Part shown: positions 33,041-41,500 of the stretch, one piece after another
How the letters are laid out: each line of letters opens with the position of its first letter
Numbering within the stretch: the first letter of the stretch is position 1
Source: VRUE01 sp963697915
GTDB taxonomy: Bacteria; Actinomycetota; Thermoleophilia; Solirubrobacterales; 70-9
Direction of reading: 5' to 3'
Length of the DNA stretch: 64,000 nt
Assembly: GCA_963697915.1 (NCBI GenBank)
Contig: OY969103.1
Coordinates: 620,001 to 684,000, forward strand
Position numbers and translations under genes: made by a program
The notes under the pieces: model-generated
What the model was told of the DNA's origin: nothing
The model's database searches: none
The model's input: only the letters and a program-made list of their open reading frames with translations

Positions 33041-33182
33041 CTACCTGTTCCTACCTTTCTTGACTGACTTACTGGTAAAGCCGGGCCGGCAGAGTAGCAC
33101 AATGTTGATCGGAAAAGTGGGGATTAGGCCGAGAGGGCGCCCAAACCCGCATCCCAACGCGGAACCCAGCCCGCACCCTCAT

Positions 33183-33211
33183 GCGTTTTCCCTGAAATAG
33201 AGGGAAAACGC
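33183..33211. repeat. Hairpin repeat, copy 2
   Basis: GCGTTTTCCCT (33183-33193) and AGGGAAAACGC (33201-33211) form an 11-bp perfect stem around the 7-nt loop GAAATAG. The core is shared, in reverse orientation, with 15126-15164. It lies 30 nt after the Rrf2 stop, before the sulfate operon, and probably ends the regulator transcript. Confidence 0.75.
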
Positions 33212-33240
33212 GTTAGCGTCGGTGTGGCTGGGGCGCTTGG

Positions 33241-33696
33241 TTAGCGCGGGGCCCAGGCGTCGGCCGGGGCGGCGAGATCGGAGACCACGGTCGGCAGGTT
33301 GCCGCTGACCAGGTCGGCGAGGGTGACGTGCTCGAGCACCGAGCGAAGGCTGGCGCGGACCGCGATCCAGACCTCCTGCAGGTGCTCGGCGTTGCCGCGG
33401 TACTCGATGTCCTCGGGGGGCGAGGACTGGACGTGGGCGATCGGGCCCTCGACCGCGCGGACGACGTCGGCGATCGTGATCGCGTCGGCCGGCTTCGCCA
33501 GCCAGTAGCCGCCCTTGGCGCCGCGCCGCGCCCGGACGATCCCGTGGTGCTTCAGCTCGAGCAGGATGTGCTCGAGGAACTGCAGCGGAATCTCCTGCGC
33601 CTCGGCGAGCCTCTCCCCCTTCACGGGTCCCTCGCTGGACGCCGCCAACTCGGCGGCGGCGCGCACTGCATAGTCAGCCTTGGCGGAGACGCGCAT
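33241..33696 (-). CDS. Rrf2-family regulator beside the sulfate operon (CymR-like)
   Basis: 151 residues. Winged-helix Rrf2 domain (KADYAVRAAAELA, then IPLQFLEHILLELKHHGIVRARRGAKGGYWLA) with no cysteines at all, so no Fe-S cluster. Rrf2 proteins without cysteines, such as CymR, control sulfur assimilation. Its position between a TauE/SafE permease gene (39 nt upstream, same strand) and the sulfate transport operon supports that role. It is a close paralog of the regulator at 19671-20129. Confidence 0.85.
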   Translation of the reverse strand: MRVSAKADYAVRAAAELAASSEGPVKGERLAEAQEIPLQFLEHILLELKHHGIVRARRGAKGGYWLAKPADAITIADVVRAVEGPIAHVQSSPPEDIEYRGNAEHLQEVWIAVRASLRSVLEHVTLADLVSGNLPTVVSDLAAPADAWAPR

Positions 33697-33734
33697 CGGG
33701 AGAGCAAGCGTACCTCCCGGCGGCGCCTGGGCAG

Positions 33735-34682
33735 CTAGCCGGTCGTCTCCGGGGCGAGATCACCCGATCGGTCGTGCGGCGGGTCGTCGTCTTCGTCGCC
33801 TTCGCGTTTGACCCGGCGCGCCGACCACCAGCGCGGGAACCAGATCAAGAGGCCCAGCCCGATGCCGGCGACGGCGGCGGCGATCGGCCAGACCATCGGG
33901 TCGCCCTCCTGGACGGTGACGATTCCGGCCGCGACCAGGACGACGCCGAGCGCGGTGCGCAGGCCGCCGGTCGGCATCCGCGCGGCGAAGTGAGAGCCGA
34001 TGACGACCCCCGGGATCGAGCCGAGCAGGATGTTGCCGGCGAGGACGAAGTCGACGTTGCCCTCGGCCCAGTGGGCGATGCCGGCGGCCCAGAGCAGGAT
34101 CGCCGCGTGGAAGACGTCGGTGCCGACCACTTTTTTCGGCGCCAGGCGGAAGACGGCGATCAAGAGGATCGCGATCACCGTGCCCGAACCGGCCGAGGTG
34201 ATCCCGATCACGAAGCCGGTGACGATGCCGATCGCGACCGCGGCGACTTTGTGGCGGCGCTTGAGCTCGAAGTCGTCGCGCTCTTCGACCAGGTTGCTGA
34301 GGATCAGCGCCCGCGCCAGGGTGATGATGCCGACCATCAGGAGGGTGCCGCCGAGCAACGCGTAGACGATCGAGTCGAGCCGCTCTTCGCCGATCTGGTC
34401 CTGGAGCAGGCCGATCGCCCAGACCCCGAGCACCGAGGCCGGCACACTGCCGGCCGCGAGCCAGAGCGCGAGGCCCCTGTTGACCGTGCCCATCCGCAGG
34501 TGGCGCCAGCCGCCGACGGTCTTGGTCACCGCGGCGTAGAAGATGTCGGTGCCGATCGCGGTCACCGGCTTGACCCCGAAGATCAGGATCAGCAGCGGGG
34601 TCATCAGGGTTCCCCCGCCCATGCCGGTCATGCCGACCATCGCTCCGATGCCGAAGCCGAAAATGATTATTGCCGGGTCCAC
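33735..34682 (-). CDS. TauE/SafE-family membrane permease
   Basis: 315 residues from GTG 34682. Seven to nine helices; the TauE/SafE pattern appears twice, GAMVGMTGMGGGTLMTPLLIL and TGFVIGITSAGSGTVIAILLIAV. The family moves sulfite, sulfonates or other organic anions across the membrane. The ORF continues to 34802, but the first part would cross the operator at 34712-34732 and the divergent ABC start, so the GTG is preferred. The tail is charged and cytoplasmic. It is probably transcribed with the Rrf2 gene. Confidence 0.85.
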   Translation of the reverse strand: MDPAIIIFGFGIGAMVGMTGMGGGTLMTPLLILIFGVKPVTAIGTDIFYAAVTKTVGGWRHLRMGTVNRGLALWLAAGSVPASVLGVWAIGLLQDQIGEERLDSIVYALLGGTLLMVGIITLARALILSNLVEERDDFELKRRHKVAAVAIGIVTGFVIGITSAGSGTVIAILLIAVFRLAPKKVVGTDVFHAAILLWAAGIAHWAEGNVDFVLAGNILLGSIPGVVIGSHFAARMPTGGLRTALGVVLVAAGIVTVQEGDPMVWPIAAAVAGIGLGLLIWFPRWWSARRVKREGDEDDDPPHDRSGDLAPETTG

Positions 34683-34711
34683 GTATGTGCCGCGCGGGTG
34701 CTTATCGACTT

Positions 34712-34732
34712 TCCTGACTGCAATGGTCAGGA
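34712..34732. promoter_or_regulatory. Inverted repeat between divergent transport genes
   Basis: TCCTGAC (34712-34718) and GTCAGGA (34726-34732) are perfect inverted repeats with a 7-nt centre. They lie midway between the TauE/SafE gene (minus) and the ABC importer operon (plus), so one regulator could control both directions. Confidence 0.5.
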
Positions 34733-34757
34733 GCGCGGAGTGCGGGAGAATACCAAG

Positions 34758-35525
34758 ATGAAAGGCGGCGGCAGCGCTGTCTCGGCCCGCGGCCTGAGCC
34801 ACTCATACGGCGAGCTGTTGGCGATCGAGCGGCTCGATCTCGAGGTCCCTGCGCACGGCGTTCTCGGCCTGGTCGGGCCGTCGGGCTGCGGCAAGTCGAC
34901 CCTGCTCGAGCTGATCGCCGGCCTGCAAGAGCCAACCGACGGCGAGCTGCTGGTCGGTGAGAGCCGCGACCCCGCCGGCCGCCTCGCCCGCTGCGCCTTC
35001 ATGCCCCAGCGCGATTTGCTGCTGCCCTGGCTGAGCGCGGTCGACAACGCGGCGCTGGCACTGCGCAACCGCGGCAGCGGCCGCGGGGCAGCTCGCGACG
35101 AGGCCGGCCGGCTCTTCGAGCGCTTCGGCCTCGCCGGCTTCGAGACCGCCCGGCCGCAGGAGCTCTCGGGCGGGATGCGGCAGCGGGTCGCCTTCCTCCG
35201 CACCCTCGTCGCCGGCAAGCCGGTGCTGGCGCTCGACGAGCCCTTCGCCTCACTCGACGCGATCACCCGCGCCGAGATGCAGGCCTGGCTGGCGGCCGCC
35301 CTCGGCGCCGACCCGCGCACCGTCGTCCTCGTCACCCACGACGTCGAGGAGGCGCTCTACCTCTGCGACCGGGTCGCCGTCCTCTCGGCCCGGCCCGGGC
35401 GCGTGGTCACGGAGCTGGAGGCACCCCTCCCCCGCGCCGCCGATCGCGACGCCGCGGTCACCGACCCCACCTTCGTCGCCGCCCGCGAGCGGGCGATGGA
35501 GGCCCTGCACGAGGGGGCGCGGTGA
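34758..35525 (+). CDS. ABC transporter ATP-binding protein (SsuB/TauB/ThiZ type)
   Basis: 255 residues. Walker A GLVGPSGCGKSTLLELIAG, Q-loop FMPQRDLLLPWLSAVDN, signature LSGGMRQRVAFLRTL and Walker B VLALDEPFASLDAITR place it in the nitrate/sulfonate/taurine and thiamine-precursor importer group. The partner permease overlaps by 4 nt (GTGA) and two NMT1/THI5-like binding proteins follow. The latter suggest a pyrimidine precursor of thiamine as substrate, while the nearby sulfur genes suggest sulfonates; the sequence alone cannot decide. Confidence 0.88.
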   Translation: MKGGGSAVSARGLSHSYGELLAIERLDLEVPAHGVLGLVGPSGCGKSTLLELIAGLQEPTDGELLVGESRDPAGRLARCAFMPQRDLLLPWLSAVDNAALALRNRGSGRGAARDEAGRLFERFGLAGFETARPQELSGGMRQRVAFLRTLVAGKPVLALDEPFASLDAITRAEMQAWLAAALGADPRTVVLVTHDVEEALYLCDRVAVLSARPGRVVTELEAPLPRAADRDAAVTDPTFVAARERAMEALHEGAR

Positions 35526-36274
35526 GCCGCTGGCTCCTCCCGGCCCTGGTCCTCGCCGCCCTGCTCGGCGCCTGGCAGATCGCCGCCAGCAACGGCGCCC
35601 TCGCCGACCTGCTCGGCCTCGAACCGTTCCTCGTCCCCTCCCCGGCCGAAATCGCCACGGCGCTCTGGGAGGAACGCGACCTGCTTGCCGAAAACGCCTG
35701 GGTCACCCTGCGGGAGATCGTTCTCGGCTTCCTCTGCGCGCTGGTCGCCGGCCTCGGCTTCGCGATCCTGCTCCATCTCTCCCCGACCCTGCGGCGCGCC
35801 TTCTACCCGCTGATCGTCGCCTCGCAGACGATCCCGATCCTCGTCATCGCCCCGATCCTCGTCATCTGGTTCGGGTTCGGGATCGGGCCCAAGCTCGCGA
35901 TCATCGCCCTGATCTGCTTCTTCCCGATCACCGTCAACACGCTCGATGGCCTGCGCTCGGCCGACCCCGAGGCGATCAAGATGATGCGCACGCTCGACGC
36001 CTCGCGCGCCCAGGTGCTGTGGCGGGTCGAGCTCCCCGGAGCCCTCCCCTACGCCTTCAGCGGCGCCCGGATCGCGGTGGCGATCGCGGTGATCGGCGCC
36101 GTCTTCGGCGAGTGGTCGGGGTCGAGCGCGGGGCTGGGCCACATGATCCTCCAGGACAACGCCCAGCTGGAGACGGCGCGGGTGTTTGCCGCGGTCTTCG
36201 TCCTCTCGGCGATCGCCCTCGCGCTCTACGGCCTGGTGGCCCTGACTGAGCGTCGCGTCATCACTTGGCGATAG
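35522..36274 (+). CDS. ABC transporter permease (SsuC/TauC/ThiX type)
   Basis: 250 residues with six helices. The N-terminal region PSPAEIATALWEERDLL and the conserved loop MRTLDASRAQVLWRVELPGALPYAFSGARIAV are typical of sulfonate, nitrate and HMP-type importers. It starts at GTG 35522 inside the ATPase stop. It forms the channel for the substrate delivered by the two lipoproteins downstream. Confidence 0.88.
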   Translation: MSRWLLPALVLAALLGAWQIAASNGALADLLGLEPFLVPSPAEIATALWEERDLLAENAWVTLREIVLGFLCALVAGLGFAILLHLSPTLRRAFYPLIVASQTIPILVIAPILVIWFGFGIGPKLAIIALICFFPITVNTLDGLRSADPEAIKMMRTLDASRAQVLWRVELPGALPYAFSGARIAVAIAVIGAVFGEWSGSSAGLGHMILQDNAQLETARVFAAVFVLSAIALALYGLVALTERRVITWR

Positions 36275-36284
36275 AAAGCAGGGA

Positions 36285-37280
36285 ATGAAGCCCTTCCGCC
36301 TCGCGGCGCTCGCCGCCCTCCTCGTCCTGTCCCTCACCATCGCCGCCTGCGGCGAGAAGAGCGAGGACGGCGGCACGGCGGCCGAACCGTTCAGCCTGAC
36401 GCTCGACTTCTACCCCAACCCCGACCACGCCGGGATCTACATGGCCGAGAAGCGCGGCTACTTCGCCGACGCCGGCCTCGACGTGACGATCCAAACGCCA
36501 TCCGACCCGGCGGCGCCGATCAAGCAGGTCGCCGCCGGCCGCACCGACCTGGCGATCTCCTACGAGCCCGAGGTCGTGCTCGCCAACGAGCAGGGCCTCG
36601 ACGTGGTCGCCGTCAGCGCCCTCGTCGACCGGCCGCTGACCTCGCTGATCTGGCTGCGCAAATCGGGGATCGGCGGCATCGCCGACCTGCGCGGCAAGAC
36701 GATCGCCACCGCCGGCATCCCCTACCAGGACGCCTACCTGAAGACGATCCTCGCCCGCGCCGGCATGACCCCGGACGACGTGAAGACCGTCAACGTCGGC
36801 TACGGCCTGCTGCCGGCGCTGGTCGGCGGCCGCGCCGACGCGATGTTGGGCGGCTTCCGCAACATCGAGGGGGTCGACCTGCGCCTGCGCGGCCTGGGCC
36901 CGGTCGTCACCCCGGTCGACCAGCTCGGCGTGCCGACCTACGACGAGCTCGTTCTCGTCGCCCAGCGCCAGCGGCTCGAAGACGACCCCGAGCCGATCCG
37001 CCTCTTCCTCGCCGCCCTGGCCCGCGGCACGGCGGCCGCGGCGGAAGACCGCACGGCGACGAGCAACGCCCTGCTCGAGGCCAACCGCGACCTCAACCCG
37101 CGGCTGACCAACGCCGAGGTGGTCGCGACCCTGCCGCTGCTCTCCCGCACCGGCCGGATGAGCCCCGAGCGCTGGGGCCAGTTCGTCACCTGGATGCGCG
37201 ACAACGAGCTGATCACCGGCAACCCCGCGCCGGACGACCTGCTGACCAACGAGTACTTGCCCGGCCAGATCCCAGAGTAA
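36285..37280 (+). CDS. NMT1/THI5-like substrate-binding lipoprotein 1
   Basis: 331 residues. The signal peptide ends in the lipobox TIAAC (Cys near 22). The mature domain has LTLDFYPNPDHAGIYMAEKRGYF, then PSDPAAPIKQVAAGRTDLAISYEPEVV, the pattern of NMT1/THI5-type proteins such as ThiY, which binds a formylaminopyrimidine for thiamine salvage. It sits 10 nt after the permease. It is about 50 percent identical by eye to the next gene. No thiamine riboswitch was found upstream of the operon. Confidence 0.85.
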   Translation: MKPFRLAALAALLVLSLTIAACGEKSEDGGTAAEPFSLTLDFYPNPDHAGIYMAEKRGYFADAGLDVTIQTPSDPAAPIKQVAAGRTDLAISYEPEVVLANEQGLDVVAVSALVDRPLTSLIWLRKSGIGGIADLRGKTIATAGIPYQDAYLKTILARAGMTPDDVKTVNVGYGLLPALVGGRADAMLGGFRNIEGVDLRLRGLGPVVTPVDQLGVPTYDELVLVAQRQRLEDDPEPIRLFLAALARGTAAAAEDRTATSNALLEANRDLNPRLTNAEVVATLPLLSRTGRMSPERWGQFVTWMRDNELITGNPAPDDLLTNEYLPGQIPE

Positions 37281-37307
37281 CTCGATTAGCGGTAAAAATA
37301 CTGGGCA

Positions 37308-38303
37308 ATGAAGCCCGGGCGGATACATCTCGTCGTCGCGATCCTCGCCCTCGTCTCGGCTCTCGCCCTCTCCGCCTGCGGCGAGAGCGAGAGCAGCGCC
37401 GACGACAACCGGATCAGCCTGACGCTCGACGCCAGCCCCAACCCCAACCACGCCGGCATCTACGTGGCGAGGGAGCTCGGCTACTTCGCGGATGCCGGCC
37501 TCGACCTGGCGATCGAGACGCCGCCCGACCCGGCGGCGCCGATCGAGCGGGTCGCCGCCGGCGAAACCGACCTGGCGATCGCCAACGAGCCCGAGGTGAT
37601 CCTGGCGAAGGAACGGGGCCTGGACCTGGTCACCGTCGGCTCGGTCGCCAACAGCGCCCTGACGTCGCTGATCTGGCTGGGGAGGTCGGACGTCGACGAA
37701 ATCAGCGAGCTGCGCGGCAGGACCGTGGCAATAGCCGGGATTCCCTACGAGACCGCTTTCCTGAAGACGGTCCTTGCCTACGGAGACGTCGACATCGACG
37801 AGGTGAAGACGGTCGAGGTCGGTGGTGACCTGCTCCCGCCGCTGCTCAGCGGACGCGTCGACGCAACCCTGGGCAGCTACAGGAACACCGAAGGGATGGA
37901 GCTGCGGGCGCGCGACGCGGACCCGGTTGTGGACCCGATCACCTGGGCCGGCGTGCCGTATTACGACGAGCTCGTGCTGGTCGCCCAACCCGAGCGGCTC
38001 GAGCAGATCCCAGAGGCGATCCGCCTCTTCCTGGCGACGGTCGTCCGCGGCACGCAGGCGGCGAAGAAGAGCAGGAAGATCTCCACCGCCGCGGTGCTCG
38101 CCGCCAACCCGAGCCTCGAGCCGGAGCTGACCCGGGCCCAGGTCGACGACACGCTGCCGCTGCTCTCGCCGACCGGCAAGCTGAACGAGGCGAGGTGGGA
38201 CGCCTTCATCGCCTGGATGCGGGAGAACGAGCTGATCGAGGAGGCGCCGCCGGCCTCCGAGCTCGTCACCAACGAGTACCTACCGGGCGAGATCGCCGAG
38301 TAG
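37308..38303 (+). CDS. NMT1/THI5-like substrate-binding lipoprotein 2
   Basis: 331 residues, the same length as its upstream neighbour. Lipobox ALSAC (Cys near 25), then LTLDASPNPNHAGIYVARELGYF and PPDPAAPIERVAAGETDLAIANEPEVI. It is a tandem duplicate with divergence at the N-terminus and in the ligand-facing LDFYPNPDHAG/LDASPNPNHAG stretch, suggesting two related ligands for one transporter. Its end overlaps the 3' end of the convergent GGDEF-EAL gene by 24 nt. Confidence 0.85.
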   Translation: MKPGRIHLVVAILALVSALALSACGESESSADDNRISLTLDASPNPNHAGIYVARELGYFADAGLDLAIETPPDPAAPIERVAAGETDLAIANEPEVILAKERGLDLVTVGSVANSALTSLIWLGRSDVDEISELRGRTVAIAGIPYETAFLKTVLAYGDVDIDEVKTVEVGGDLLPPLLSGRVDATLGSYRNTEGMELRARDADPVVDPITWAGVPYYDELVLVAQPERLEQIPEAIRLFLATVVRGTQAAKKSRKISTAAVLAANPSLEPELTRAQVDDTLPLLSPTGKLNEARWDAFIAWMRENELIEEAPPASELVTNEYLPGEIAE

Positions 38304-40568
38304 CTCGAGGCTGCCGTCGCGCAGCAGCTCGGTGACCTTCTCGGGGGCGAGCGGCCGCGAGAAGAGGTGGCCCTGGGCGTAGTCGCAGCCAAGCCGGCGG
38401 AGCTCCGCCAGCTGCGCCTCGTTCTCGACCCCCTCGGCGATCGCGTCGAGCGAGAGAGCGCGCGCCATCCCGATCACCGCCTCGACGATCGCAGTCCGCT
38501 CCTGTTCGCGGCCCAGCCCCTCGACGAAGGAGCGGTCGATCTTCAGCGCGTCGAAGGGGAAGCGGTTGAGGTAGGCGAGCGAGGAGTAGCCGGTGCCGAA
38601 GTCGTCGAGGACGAGGCGGACGCCGATCTCGCTCAGCGCTTCCAGGGTCGCGGTGGCGCTCGCCGACTCCTCGACGAGGACGCTCTCGGTCACCTCCAGC
38701 CGCAGGTTGACCGGCTCGAGGCCGGTGCGGGTGAGGACCTCACGCACCGAGTCGGCGAGGTCGCGGTGGGCGACCTGGCGGGCGGAGAGGTTGACCGAGA
38801 TGTCGAAGGGGCGGTGGTCGGGGCGCAGGTCGTGCCAGCCGAGCGCCTGGCGGCAGGCGGCCTCCTGCACCCAACGGCCGATCGGCTCGATCAGGCCGCT
38901 GTCCTCGGCGACCGAGACGAAGTCGCCGGGGTCGAGCAGGCCGCGCTCGGGGTGGCGCCAGCGGACCAGCGCCTCGAGCCCGACGATCTCACCGCTGCCG
39001 AGCGCGATCACCGGCTGGTACTGGAGCTCGAGCTCGTCGCGGTCGAGCGCGTGGCGCAGCTCGCGCTCGGTCTCGAGCCGGTGCACGGCGCGCGCCCGCA
39101 TCTCGGCGTCGAAGACCTCGGTGCGACCGCGGCCGCGCTCCTTGGCCCGGTACATCGCCGCGTCGGCGTCGCGGATCAGCAGCTCCGCCTCGACCGGGTC
39201 GTTGGCGTTTGGGTGGGCGACGGCGATGCCGATGCTGGCGGTGACGAAATGCTCGGCGCCGCCCATCGAGTAAGGGCCGGTGAAGGCGTCGGCGACGCGG
39301 TCGGCGATCGCCTGCGCCTCCTCCTCGTCGGTCAGCCGGTCGACGAGGATGCCGAACTCGTCGCCGCCGAAGCGGGCGACGATGTCGCCCGGCCGCAGGT
39401 GCGACCGCAGCCGCGGTGCGACCGCGCGCAGCAGGTCATCGCCGGCGTGGTGGCCGATGCTGTCGTTGATCAGCTTGAAGTGATCGAGGTCGAGGAAGAG
39501 GATCCCGACCGGCGAGCCGGAGGCGGCGCCACGGCGCAGCGCGTCCTGCAGCGAGGCGACGAAGCTGAGCCGGTTGGGCAGGCCGGTGAGCGCGTCGTGG
39601 AGGACACGGTGGCGCAGCGCCTCGTCGGCGCGGTGGCGCTCGCGGGCGTCGGCGAGGACGTTGGCGAGGGCCTGGGCGAAGTGGACGTCCTGGGGAGTGA
39701 AGCGGCTGGGCTCGGTCGAGTGGACGTCGAGCACGCCGAAGGGGCGCTCTTTGCCGGCGATCGGCACCGCCAGGCTGCTGCGCACGCCCAGCGCCCGTAG
39801 CGCCGGCGGCATCGAGAAACGCCGCTCGCTGAGCCAGTCGTCGACGATCACGTGCAGCCCGGAGTCGAGCGCGGCGCCGGCATGGGAGTCGGGCGCGGCG
39901 GAGGTGCGGCGCTCGAGGCCGCCTTCCTCCTCGAGCCCGGCGCAGAGGTGCAGGCGGCGTCCCTCGCTGCCGGCTTCCCAGACGCATGCTGCCTCGACCC
40001 CGTCGATCTCCGTCATCAGCGGCACCGCCTGCTTGGCGAGCTTGATCGGGTCGCCGTCCTGCAGCGCGTAGCGGCCCAACCGCGCCACCACCGCCTGCTG
40101 CGCGGCGGCCCGGTGCAGCTCCTGCTCGGCGATCTTGCGCTCGGTGATGTCGTAGAGGACGCCGTGCCAGACCTCGGTGCCGTTGCCATCGGGCTCCAGC
40201 ACCGCCTCGTCGAGGATCCAGACGACGGCGCCGTCGCGGGTGATCATCCGGTAGTCGAGCGGCGGGCCGCTGCCCGTGTTGGCGGCGTCCGCCCTCTCGT
40301 GCTCCAGCGCCCGCTCGCGATCGTCGGGGTGCAGCTGGCGCGCCCAGAGATCCGGATCGGCCATCCACTCCTCCGGGGTGTAGCCGAGGATCTCCTCTAC
40401 CTGGGGGCTGACGTAGCGCCAGCGACCCCGCTCGCCGCGCTCACAGGAGTAGACGATCGCCGGCAGCCGCTCGACCAGCCGGCGATAGTCCTCGCCGGCC
40501 GAAGAGATCTCGTCGATGAATTCGTGAACCTGCTGGTCCGGCCAGCTCCCTTTGCCGATCTCTGCCAT
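38280..40568 (-). CDS. PAS-GAF-GGDEF-EAL c-di-GMP enzyme
   Basis: 762 residues. A PAS domain with PAC tail (about 25-150: YSCERGERGRWRYVSPQVEEILGY, then WHGVLYDITERK) and a GAF domain (about 160-310) precede a GGDEF domain (about 325-480) and an EAL domain (about 500-755). The active site RFGGDEFG is intact with an RxxD inhibition site (RPGD) five residues before it. The EAL part has GLEALVRW and DDFGTGYSSLAYL, so both making and breaking of c-di-GMP are possible. The start lies just 9 nt after a T(A/C)AA-N15-GNCGATNA promoter element, which ties it to the flagellar genes. Confidence 0.93.
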   Translation of the reverse strand: MAEIGKGSWPDQQVHEFIDEISSAGEDYRRLVERLPAIVYSCERGERGRWRYVSPQVEEILGYTPEEWMADPDLWARQLHPDDRERALEHERADAANTGSGPPLDYRMITRDGAVVWILDEAVLEPDGNGTEVWHGVLYDITERKIAEQELHRAAAQQAVVARLGRYALQDGDPIKLAKQAVPLMTEIDGVEAACVWEAGSEGRRLHLCAGLEEEGGLERRTSAAPDSHAGAALDSGLHVIVDDWLSERRFSMPPALRALGVRSSLAVPIAGKERPFGVLDVHSTEPSRFTPQDVHFAQALANVLADARERHRADEALRHRVLHDALTGLPNRLSFVASLQDALRRGAASGSPVGILFLDLDHFKLINDSIGHHAGDDLLRAVAPRLRSHLRPGDIVARFGGDEFGILVDRLTDEEEAQAIADRVADAFTGPYSMGGAEHFVTASIGIAVAHPNANDPVEAELLIRDADAAMYRAKERGRGRTEVFDAEMRARAVHRLETERELRHALDRDELELQYQPVIALGSGEIVGLEALVRWRHPERGLLDPGDFVSVAEDSGLIEPIGRWVQEAACRQALGWHDLRPDHRPFDISVNLSARQVAHRDLADSVREVLTRTGLEPVNLRLEVTESVLVEESASATATLEALSEIGVRLVLDDFGTGYSSLAYLNRFPFDALKIDRSFVEGLGREQERTAIVEAVIGMARALSLDAIAEGVENEAQLAELRRLGCDYAQGHLFSRPLAPEKVTELLRDGSLELLGDLAR

Positions 40569-40576
40569 TCGAGTCG

Positions 40577-40603
40577 TTATCGGCAGATCGCCGGCACGCT
40601 TGA
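40577..40603 (-). promoter_or_regulatory. Sigma-28-type promoter for the GGDEF-EAL gene
   Basis: On the minus strand TCAA (40603-40600), 15 nt, then GCCGATAA (40584-40577), an exact match to the FliA -10 consensus. The ATG at 40568 would then start about 2 nt from the expected transcript start, an almost leaderless mRNA. Confidence 0.65.
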
Positions 40604-40662
40604 CCTCGCCTCGGCACGCGTAGGAATCGTCGCCCCGAGGACCGGCACCGAGAGCGGTCGGC

Positions 40663-40689
40663 TAAATCCTCGCGGCCCGCGGTCGATGA
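40663..40689 (+). promoter_or_regulatory. Sigma-28-type promoter for flgB operon
   Basis: TAAA (40663-40666), 15 nt, GTCGATGA (40682-40689). It is divergent from the GGDEF-EAL promoter. It overlaps the ATG at 40686, which argues for the flgB start at 40707. Confidence 0.6.
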
Positions 40690-40706
40690 CCGGGGCGCAG
40701 GCCCGG

Positions 40707-41063
40707 ATGAGCATCCTCGACACAACCCAACTCGCCCTCCAGCACGCGATCTCCGGCGCGACGCTGCGCACCGCCGTGCTCGCCAACAACATCGCCAACG
40801 CCGACACCCCCGGGTACCAGCCCAGCGACGTCGACTTCCACGCGGCGCTGCGCGACGCGGTCGAACAGGGACCGGAGGCGATCGAGGCGCTGCAGATGTC
40901 GCCCGAGCGTGGCGCGCCGGTCGCGATGCGCGCCGACGGCAACGGAGTCGACGTCGAAGCGGAGTCGGCGAAGCTGGCCGAGAACGGCCTCGAACTGAAC
41001 GCACTGGTCTCGGTGGCGGGTGTCCGCGTCCAGATCATGCGCACCGCGATGGGGGCCGCCTGA
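40707..41063 (+). CDS. flgB: Flagellar basal-body rod protein FlgB
   Basis: 118 residues. The FlgB/FlgC signature ATLRTAVLANNIANADTPGYQP and the C-terminal ALVSVAGVRVQIMRTAMG fit proximal rod proteins. The start is ATG 40707 rather than 40686 because the latter lies in the -10 element. It is the first gene of the flagellar cluster and overlaps flgC by TGATG. Confidence 0.92.
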   Translation: MSILDTTQLALQHAISGATLRTAVLANNIANADTPGYQPSDVDFHAALRDAVEQGPEAIEALQMSPERGAPVAMRADGNGVDVEAESAKLAENGLELNALVSVAGVRVQIMRTAMGAA

Positions 41064-41500
41064 TGGGCATGTTCGATGCGATCGACATCGCCGCCAGCGG
41101 GCTCAGCGCCCAGCGGCTGCGGATGGACGTCACCGCCGAGAACCTGGCCAACGCGCAGACCACCCGCGGCCAGGGAGGCGGCGCCTACCAGCGCAAAAGC
41201 GTCGTCCTGCAGGAGGCCGACGGCGGCTTCGGCGAGCAGCTTGCGGTCGCGGTCGGCAGCGGCGACGGCCCGGCCGGGGTCGAAGCGGTCGCGATCGTCC
41301 CCGACACGACGCCGCTGCGCCGCCTCTACGACCCGGGCCACCCCGACGCCGACGCCGACGGCTACGTGGAGATGCCGAACGTCAACTCGGTCACCGAGAT
41401 GGTCGACCTGATCGACGCCTCGCGCGCCTACGAGGCGAACGTCACCGCGATGCAGACCGCCAAGGCCGCCTTCTCGAAAACGCTGGAGCTGCTGCGGTGA
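41063..41500 (+). CDS. flgC: Flagellar basal-body rod protein FlgC
   Basis: 145 residues. N-terminal FDAIDIAASGLSAQRLRMDV and AENLANAQTTRG, C-terminal MVDLIDASRAYEANVTAMQTAK: the standard FlgC. It is an axial rod protein exported by the flagellar type III apparatus. The start overlaps the flgB stop (TGATG) and the end overlaps fliE (GTGA). Confidence 0.95.
   Translation: MGMFDAIDIAASGLSAQRLRMDVTAENLANAQTTRGQGGGAYQRKSVVLQEADGGFGEQLAVAVGSGDGPAGVEAVAIVPDTTPLRRLYDPGHPDADADGYVEMPNVNSVTEMVDLIDASRAYEANVTAMQTAKAAFSKTLELLR

Noticed and set aside
34683..34757. Thiamine riboswitch before the NMT1/THI5-type operon
   Set aside because: The gap is only 75 nt and lacks the CTGAGA and other conserved riboswitch elements.
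37281..37307. Seventh sigma-28-like site before the second binding lipoprotein (CTCGATTA)
   Set aside because: The first base differs and no TAAA or TCAA lies 15 nt upstream.
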